Shown here: positions 12,640-17,504 of the stretch, in pieces
Layout of the letters: each line of letters starts with the position of its first letter
Position numbering within the stretch: the first letter of the stretch is position 1
Assembly: GCA_015057205.1 (NCBI GenBank)
Contig: SVEW01000039.1
Coordinates: forward strand, 1 to 17,504
Length of the DNA stretch: 17,504 nt
Reading direction: 5' to 3'
Source: Lachnospiraceae bacterium
Lineage (GTDB): Bacteria > Bacillota > Clostridia > Lachnospirales > Lachnospiraceae
Notes under the pieces: model-generated
Told to the model about the DNA's origin: nothing
Seen by the model: only the letters and a program-made list of their open reading frames with translations
Database searches by the model: none
Program-made: the position numbers and the translations under genes

Positions 12640-15135
12640 TTATTGTATTCCTCCATAAGTGTAGCCGGCGCCTTCCACTGCTGCCTTGATGTCAGCCTCT
12701 GCCACATCGCCGGATGTAGTAAGGGTTACCAGATTTTCCTCATGATTGGCAACTGCTTCGCTCACGCCGGCAAGCTTCTCCAGTGCCTCTTTTACGTGTG
12801 CCTCGCAATGTGGACACATCATACCCGTAACTGTGATCTTCATATTCCATTGTTCCTCCTTTTCATTTTCTTCTATAAAAAGCGCCGCATTCAGCGCATT
12901 TTTAAGCCGTTTATCATGCTTATCCTCATAAGGTCGAAGCAGATTTAACCGCAGGGCATTGCTCACCACGCAAAAACTCGAAAGGCTCATGGCCGCTGCT
13001 CCGAACATTGGGTTCAACGTCCAGCCAAAGGCCGCCACATAGCAACCTGCTGCCAGCGGAATTCCGATTACATTATAGAAACACGCCCAAAACAAATTCT
13101 CATGAATATTGCGCAGGGTACTGCGGGAAATACGAATGGCCGCCGCAACATCCAACAAACTGCTTTTGGTCAAAACCACATCCGCCGCGTCCATGGCGAT
13201 ATCCGTACCGGCGCCAATGGCAATTCCCACGTCCGCCCGGGTCAACGCCGGCGCGTCATTGATGCCATCTCCCACCATGGCTACCTTGCCTTGTTCCATC
13301 AATTGGCGAATCACCGCCTCTTTTCCATCCGGTTTCACCGAAGCCACCACCTGGGAAATACCCACGGATTTTGCGATAGCCTTCGCTGTCACCTCATTGT
13401 CTCCCGTAAGCATTGCCACTCGGATGCCCATGCGTGTAAGCTGCGCAATGGCCTCGGCCGAATCTTCCTTCACCGTATCCGCCACTGCGATCATACCAAG
13501 AAAATTCCCTTTTTTTGCAAAATATACCGGTGTCTTTCCCTGGGCTGCAATATGCTCCATTGCCGGCACCTTCAACTGCGCCTCTTTTTCTATAAAAGCA
13601 GCATTTCCACCAAAAATTTCCTCGCCATCTATCACACCGCGCAAGCCATTGCCCGCAACCGCCGTAAACGAAGTCACCGAAAGATGTTCCAAATCCGCCG
13701 CTTTTTCCGTAATCGCCCTGGAAATCGGATGCTCACTTTTCGCCTCTAAGGACGCCGCCAGTTGTAAAAGTGCCTCTTGAGATACATCCTTCCCCGGCAC
13801 CACATCCGTCACCTGCATCTGCCCGGTGGTAATGGTTCCCGTCTTATCAAGCGCCACAATCTGCACGCCCCCGGTTTGTTCCAGGGTCACTGCTGTTTTG
13901 AACAAAATTCCATGTCTGGCACCAACTCCGTTTCCCACCATAATAGCCACCGGCGTTGCAAGTCCCAAGGCACAAGGGCAACTAATTACCAGTACGGAAA
14001 TCGCTCTGGCCAAAGCAAATCCCATTGTCTGTCCCACCGCCATCCATGCCAAAAACGTCACCAGCGCAATGCCAATTACAACCGGAACAAAGACACCGGA
14101 AACCTTATCTGCAATTTTTGCAATGGGTGCTTTCGTTGCAGCAGCATCACTCACCATCTGAATCACTTTTGCCAATGCCGTATCTTCTCCCACCCGGGTT
14201 GCCTGACATTTCATATATCCATTGATGTTCAGTGTTGCCGCTGACACCATATCTCCTTCACTTTTATCAACAGGAACACTCTCCCCGGTAAAAGCGGCTT
14301 CATTTACCGCACTATAGCCTTCCACCACAACGCCATCCACCGGAATCTGACTGCCGGGACGCACCACAAACACATCATCCACCTGCACATCCTCCGCAGG
14401 CACTTCCACTTCCACTCCGTCCTGCCAAAGCACAGCCGTCTGCGGCGCCAGTTTCATCAAAGCCTTCAAGGCATCCGTAGTCCTGCCCTTAGACTTCGCT
14501 TCTAACAACTTACCCACCGTAATTAACGTAAGTATCATGGCAGCCGACTCAAAATAGAAATCATGCCCGTGTCCCGGATGCATCCTTACCGTCATGGCAA
14601 GCAACACGTACACGCTATACACGTAAGACGCCATGGACCCAAGAGCCACCAGGGTGTCCATATTAGGCGCTCCGTGCAACATCCCCCGAAATCCATTTAT
14701 AAAAAATTTCTGGTTAATCACCATCACAAGCCCTGCTAACAACATCTGATAAATACCAACGCCTATGGGATTCTCATGCAAAAATCCCGGAACCGGCCAG
14801 CCCCACATACTGTGCCCCATAGACACATACATTAAAGGAATCAGTAGCAATAGCGATGCCGCCAACCGTCTTCTCATCCGCGGTGTTTCCGTATCCTGCA
14901 AGGCATCCTCATAACTGACCGATGCGGCCTTCTCCGTTCTCTTAGGCGCTGCCCCATAACCGGCATCCGTCACCGCTTTGATAATCTCTTCCGGCTTCGC
15001 GCTACCCGTAACCCCCATGGAATTTGTTAGCAAACTCACGGCACAACTCTCCACCCCCGGCACGGCACTTACCGCTTTCTCTACCCGAGCCTGGCAGGCC
15101 GCGCAACTCATGCCCGTCACCTTATACTGTTCCAT
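12640..15135 (-). CDS. copA: Cu+-exporting P-type ATPase with fused C-terminal CopZ-like domain
   Basis: The 831-residue P1B-1 ATPase exports Cu+ from the cytoplasm. Order of parts: N-terminal heavy-metal domain with MSCAAC (Cys11, Cys14); membrane helices 1-4 (about 90-215); actuator domain with TGES; CPC motif in SCPCALG (near 385); phosphorylation site DKTGT (near 429); GDGINDAP (near 620); and helices 7-8 with YN..GIPLAAG and MSLSS, the Cu+ specificity residues of subtype 1. After helix 8 a charged linker (about 740-763) leads to a second heavy-metal domain (765-831) with MMCPHC (Cys774, Cys777). That C-terminal position is unusual. The ATG has AGGAGG 4 bases upstream and lies 8 bp after csoR. 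The linker carries an internal ribosome binding site and ATG. Confidence 0.97.
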   Translation of the reverse strand: MEQYKVTGMSCAACQARVEKAVSAVPGVESCAVSLLTNSMGVTGSAKPEEIIKAVTDAGYGAAPKRTEKAASVSYEDALQDTETPRMRRRLAASLLLLIPLMYVSMGHSMWGWPVPGFLHENPIGVGIYQMLLAGLVMVINQKFFINGFRGMLHGAPNMDTLVALGSMASYVYSVYVLLAMTVRMHPGHGHDFYFESAAMILTLITVGKLLEAKSKGRTTDALKALMKLAPQTAVLWQDGVEVEVPAEDVQVDDVFVVRPGSQIPVDGVVVEGYSAVNEAAFTGESVPVDKSEGDMVSAATLNINGYMKCQATRVGEDTALAKVIQMVSDAAATKAPIAKIADKVSGVFVPVVIGIALVTFLAWMAVGQTMGFALARAISVLVISCPCALGLATPVAIMVGNGVGARHGILFKTAVTLEQTGGVQIVALDKTGTITTGQMQVTDVVPGKDVSQEALLQLAASLEAKSEHPISRAITEKAADLEHLSVTSFTAVAGNGLRGVIDGEEIFGGNAAFIEKEAQLKVPAMEHIAAQGKTPVYFAKKGNFLGMIAVADTVKEDSAEAIAQLTRMGIRVAMLTGDNEVTAKAIAKSVGISQVVASVKPDGKEAVIRQLMEQGKVAMVGDGINDAPALTRADVGIAIGAGTDIAMDAADVVLTKSSLLDVAAAIRISRSTLRNIHENLFWACFYNVIGIPLAAGCYVAAFGWTLNPMFGAAAMSLSSFCVVSNALRLNLLRPYEDKHDKRLKNALNAALFIEENEKEEQWNMKITVTGMMCPHCEAHVKEALEKLAGVSEAVANHEENLVTLTTSGDVAEADIKAAVEGAGYTYGGIQ
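12841..12863 (-). promoter_or_regulatory. Internal ribosome binding site and start inside copA for a CopZ-like domain
   Basis: Minus strand: AAAAGGAGG (12863-12855) followed 11 bases later by an in-frame ATG (12843-12841). Translation from it would give a 67-residue protein, MKITVTGMMCPHC onward, ending at the copA stop: a complete CopZ-sized metallochaperone. An out-of-frame ATG also lies 4 bases after the GGAGG. The same 11-base spacing is used by the flavoprotein gene that follows. Confidence 0.6.
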
Positions 15136-15143
15136 ACAACCTC

Positions 15144-15452
15144 CTATTTCATCAATTTCTGAAGCAGGCAGACCAATTCATCCACCACTTCTTCGTTGCC
15201 GCTACGTACATTTTCTGCCACGCAGCTCTTAATATGATTTGCCAAAAGCACTTTATTAAAACTATTGAGCGCCGAATTGATTGCAGACACCTGAACCAAA
15301 ATATCCGGACAGTAAGCACCGGACTCCAACATTCCTTCCACTCCTCGCACCTGTCCTTCAATGCGCTTTAATCGATTCATCAAATCTTTCTTCTCTTTCT
15401 CGCTTCGTTCCTTATGTTTTCCGGAACAATGCGGACAATTCTGTTCTTCCAT
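15144..15452 (-). CDS. csoR: Copper-sensing transcriptional repressor CsoR
   Basis: A 102-residue all-helical DUF156-family repressor. The Cu+ ligands Cys48, His73 and Cys77 have the spacing known from CsoR (Cys-X24-His-X3-Cys). RLKRIEGQVRGVEGM (28-42) is the family's helix-1 signature. Apo-CsoR binds its operator, and Cu+ binding releases it. An extra CPHCSGKH at residues 6-13 adds possible metal ligands outside the core. I chose the ATG at 15452, with AAAGGAG upstream; the longer frame begins with TTG inside that Shine-Dalgarno region. It is the first gene of csoR-copA-flavoprotein and is likely autoregulated through two palindromes at 15473-15489 and 15510-15526. Confidence 0.96.
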   Translation of the reverse strand: MEEQNCPHCSGKHKERSEKEKKDLMNRLKRIEGQVRGVEGMLESGAYCPDILVQVSAINSALNSFNKVLLANHIKSCVAENVRSGNEEVVDELVCLLQKLMK

Positions 15453-15472
15453 AGGGACTCCTTTCTTCAAAA

Positions 15473-15489
15473 ATACCCCTCAGGGGTAT
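15473..15489. promoter_or_regulatory. CsoR operator-like palindrome, proximal
   Basis: ATACCCCTCAGGGGTAT is a perfect 17-bp palindrome about a central base. It is nearly the same as the palindrome at 15510-15526, 37 bp away centre to centre. It lies in the leader between the predicted transcription start and the csoR Shine-Dalgarno. Confidence 0.8.
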
Positions 15490-15504
15490 ACCACCTATGA
15501 TTTG

Positions 15505-15533
15505 ATGATATACCCCCGAGGGGTATTTGTCAA
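15505..15533 (-). promoter_or_regulatory. Sigma-A promoter of csoR-copA
   Basis: Minus strand: perfect TTGACA (15533-15528), 17-bp spacer, TATCAT (15510-15505). The spacer is almost entirely the distal CsoR palindrome, so repressor binding would exclude RNA polymerase. It begins 6 bases after the helicase stop codon. Confidence 0.85.
15510..15526. promoter_or_regulatory. CsoR operator-like palindrome, distal
   Basis: ATACCCCCGAGGGGTAT, a GC core of CCCC/GGGG flanked by ATA/TAT, as in copper-responsive CsoR operators of Firmicutes. It fills the spacer between -35 and -10. Confidence 0.85.
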
Positions 15534-15538
15534 GTCTT

Positions 15539-17504
15539 TTATTTTTTCCACATATACCCATTAGCAAACACCATTGGGAACACAAACTCTTTCATTCCAC
15601 TTTCAAACCGGACCACAACTTTTACCGGTTTTTTTCCCTCATAACGCACATCTGCAATCACACCCTCGCCAAAAGCTTTATGTTCCACTTCCATACCGGC
15701 CTTTGGCTCAAAATCAATTTTTTCCTCCAGGTGTACTTTTCCAATTTCTTTTACAAATCGGGACGGTTCCTCCTTGAATCGGAAAATATGTAATCGCTGC
15801 TTTGCTCTGGTCATTCCCACGTAAAATAGTCGCCGCTCCTCTTCTAACTCTGTTTTCTCAAGCTCTTTTCCATCCAAAGATTTCTTTGGCAAAATCCCAT
15901 CTGCCACATCCATCAAATACACTTCCTCATACTCAAGTCCTTTCGAAGAATGGATGGTTGATAATAAAAAATTTGCCCCCTTTTTTCCACCATATAAAAA
16001 CAGCTCTTTCAAGGTTTCCACACGTTGCAAAAAAGCATGCACACTTTTCTCCTGATACGCAATCTGGAGAAGGGTATTGATTTTGCCGTCATCTAATTTG
16101 ACCCGCTTTAGATAATCCCCATACCCCATAAATCGACGAATTCGGCTAATGGCCTTGGCCGGCAATTCCCCCCGCATGTGCTGAAAATGCGTTTTCATAC
16201 TCCGACAGTTTCCAAGGGTATTTCCCTTCACATTAAACATATGCTCAATGGCTTCCAGCACCGGGCAATCCCGCTCCTGGCTGATTCTGCACATTTCCGC
16301 CGCCTGTTCCTTTGTCAGATACAGCCCCAGCTTATAATATATATTGTAGAAAAGCTCCGTATCCTTCTGCCTTTTAGCAAAAGTCAGGATATTTAAAATG
16401 TCCATCACCACCCGGTTCGTGAAAAAACCTGCCTCCGCATTTTTCAACTGATAGGGAATTCCCTGGCGGTCCAACAAATCCACCAAAGGAATGGCACTTT
16501 CATTATCGCGGTATAAAACAGCCACCTGAGACGTCACATTTTTTGCCACTTTTGCCAAATAATTGTACTGATTCATTCGCCGTTGCAAGGTCACATAACG
16601 GATTTCCTCCCCTGCATCTCTGGCCGCTTTCATACTTTTATCATGTCGCGCTGTATTATGCTTAATTACAGCATCCGCACCGGCAACGATGTTCCCCACC
16701 GAACGGTAATTTGTATTCATGACAAGCACCTTTGCCCCCGGATGCTCTTTTTCAAAGTGCAAAAGCGCCTCCGGATATGCCGCACGAAAACCGTAAATAC
16801 TCTGATCCTCATCCCCTACCATAAACAGATTTCCATCCTCTCCCGCCAAAAGACGAATAATGGCATGCTGTATCTTACTGGTATCCTGCGCTTCATCCAC
16901 ACATATATAAGGAAACTGCTCTCGCATCATAGTCAGCACTTGTGGAACCAGCTGTAACAATTTATAGGCATACACCATCTGATCATCGTAATCCATTTTG
17001 CTTTCCGCCTTCAGAATTTGTTCATAGCGCGCATATATTTTGGGAAAATCTTCATTTTGAATTTTCTTTCCATATGCCACAATTTCCTCTCCGGATAACA
17101 TCTGATTTTTACAATAGGCTATAGCCCCCCGCGCACTGGCCACATCACTTTCCGTTGGATATTCTTCGTTTATCTCCAATAAAATGCCTGCTACTATCCG
17201 CCCCAGTTCTTTGTCATCCGTAACCAGTTCATACATGGTTTTGCCCGTCATTTTTCCATAATAATTTAATATCCTTTGGCAAATTCCATTTATGGTACGA
17301 AACTCCAGCCTTCCAGCCAAGTCGTCTCCAAACAAACCGGCGAATCGCCGTGTCATATCCTTCGTAGCGGCCACCGTGTAAGTCAGCGTGAGAATGTTTT
17401 CCGGTTTCACCTTTTTCACCAAAAGCATGTATCCCAGTCGTGTTACCAGCACCGTTGTCTTCCCGCTTCCCGGCACGGCCAATAGTAACACGCAACCGTC
17501 CACC
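15539..17504 (-). CDS. UvrD/PcrA-type superfamily 1 helicase, start missing (window edge)
   Basis: A 5'-truncated gene; at least 654 residues are present. The true start and the N-terminal Q motif lie beyond the right edge, because Walker A (VPGSGKTT) occurs within the first 20 residues seen and the first in-frame start is only an edge GTG. Motifs in order: Ia TLTYTVAAT, II CVDEAQDTS, III MVGDEDQSIYGFRAA, IV NTNYRS, V STIHSSKGLEYEEVYL and VI RRLFYVGMTRAKQRL. A C-terminal Tudor-like tail with GMEVEHKAFGEGVI resembles the RNA-polymerase-contacting tail of PcrA. It is a 3'-5' DNA translocase for repair or conflict resolution. It appears shorter between motifs than full PcrA, so it may be a UvrD-like paralogue and not the main PcrA. 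No terminator is visible before the csoR promoter. Confidence 0.9.
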   Translation of the reverse strand, partial: VDGCVLLLAVPGSGKTTVLVTRLGYMLLVKKVKPENILTLTYTVAATKDMTRRFAGLFGDDLAGRLEFRTINGICQRILNYYGKMTGKTMYELVTDDKELGRIVAGILLEINEEYPTESDVASARGAIAYCKNQMLSGEEIVAYGKKIQNEDFPKIYARYEQILKAESKMDYDDQMVYAYKLLQLVPQVLTMMREQFPYICVDEAQDTSKIQHAIIRLLAGEDGNLFMVGDEDQSIYGFRAAYPEALLHFEKEHPGAKVLVMNTNYRSVGNIVAGADAVIKHNTARHDKSMKAARDAGEEIRYVTLQRRMNQYNYLAKVAKNVTSQVAVLYRDNESAIPLVDLLDRQGIPYQLKNAEAGFFTNRVVMDILNILTFAKRQKDTELFYNIYYKLGLYLTKEQAAEMCRISQERDCPVLEAIEHMFNVKGNTLGNCRSMKTHFQHMRGELPAKAISRIRRFMGYGDYLKRVKLDDGKINTLLQIAYQEKSVHAFLQRVETLKELFLYGGKKGANFLLSTIHSSKGLEYEEVYLMDVADGILPKKSLDGKELEKTELEEERRLFYVGMTRAKQRLHIFRFKEEPSRFVKEIGKVHLEEKIDFEPKAGMEVEHKAFGEGVIADVRYEGKKPVKVVVRFESGMKEFVFPMVFANGYMWKK

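Noticed and set aside
12640..12863. Frameshift or sequencing error joining copA and copZ
   Set aside because: The frame is continuous through a plausible charged linker, both domains are intact and the stop is followed directly by the next gene. A genuine fusion is simpler.
12739..14244. Several long plus-strand frames opposite copA
   Set aside because: They are high-GC shadow frames rich in Arg, His and Pro. copA has all catalytic motifs on the other strand.
15453..15470. Upstream TTG start for CsoR
   Set aside because: It lies within the Shine-Dalgarno region of the ATG at 15452 and has no ribosome binding site of its own.

Overview
The window reads as chromosomal DNA from an anaerobic, spore-forming Clostridia bacterium, most likely a Lachnospiraceae relative. 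The evidence is a set of spoVA sporulation genes, strong AGGAGG-type ribosome binding sites, AT-rich intergenic DNA and ordinary low-GC Firmicutes housekeeping genes. Almost everything lies on the minus strand; one flavodoxin gene is on the plus strand. I see no rRNA, tRNA, CRISPR array, IS element or prophage.

In the direction of transcription (right to left): a UvrD/PcrA-type helicase cut by the right edge; a copper operon csoR-copA-flavoprotein, with two CsoR-like palindromes at its promoter; sstT (Na+/serine-threonine symporter); spoVAC. Next comes a flavodoxin on the plus strand that converges on spoVAC at a shared terminator. Then follow a GH25 lysozyme lipoprotein; pckA (ATP-dependent PEP carboxykinase); a 305-bp block of modular repeats; alaX (Ala-tRNA editing); spoVAD; natA-natB plus a flavin-reductase-like gene; spoVAE with a small acidic His-rich lipoprotein; and a short membrane-anchored protein of unknown function. 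At the left edge are a terminator, a 21-bp perfect palindrome and a diverged copy of the repeat family.

The most notable point is the spoVA channel set. spoVAC, spoVAD and spoVAE normally sit side by side as one forespore operon. Here they keep the order and strand C-D-E but are spread over about 9.4 kb, with unrelated genes between them. spoVAD and spoVAE each have an upstream match to the sigma-G consensus (GHATR-N18-CATNHTA). spoVAC and the lipoprotein gene have weaker versions. The spoVAE promoter is placed so that transcription would start inside the terminator hairpin of the preceding natAB operon, which would let the gene escape that terminator.

The second point is copA: a CopZ-like metal-binding domain is fused to the ATPase C-terminus, but the fusion keeps a strong Shine-Dalgarno sequence and an ATG at the domain boundary. 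A free chaperone could therefore be made from inside copA. The third is the modular repeat, whose units alternate in a fixed order, with an extra hairpin inserted exactly at a module junction.
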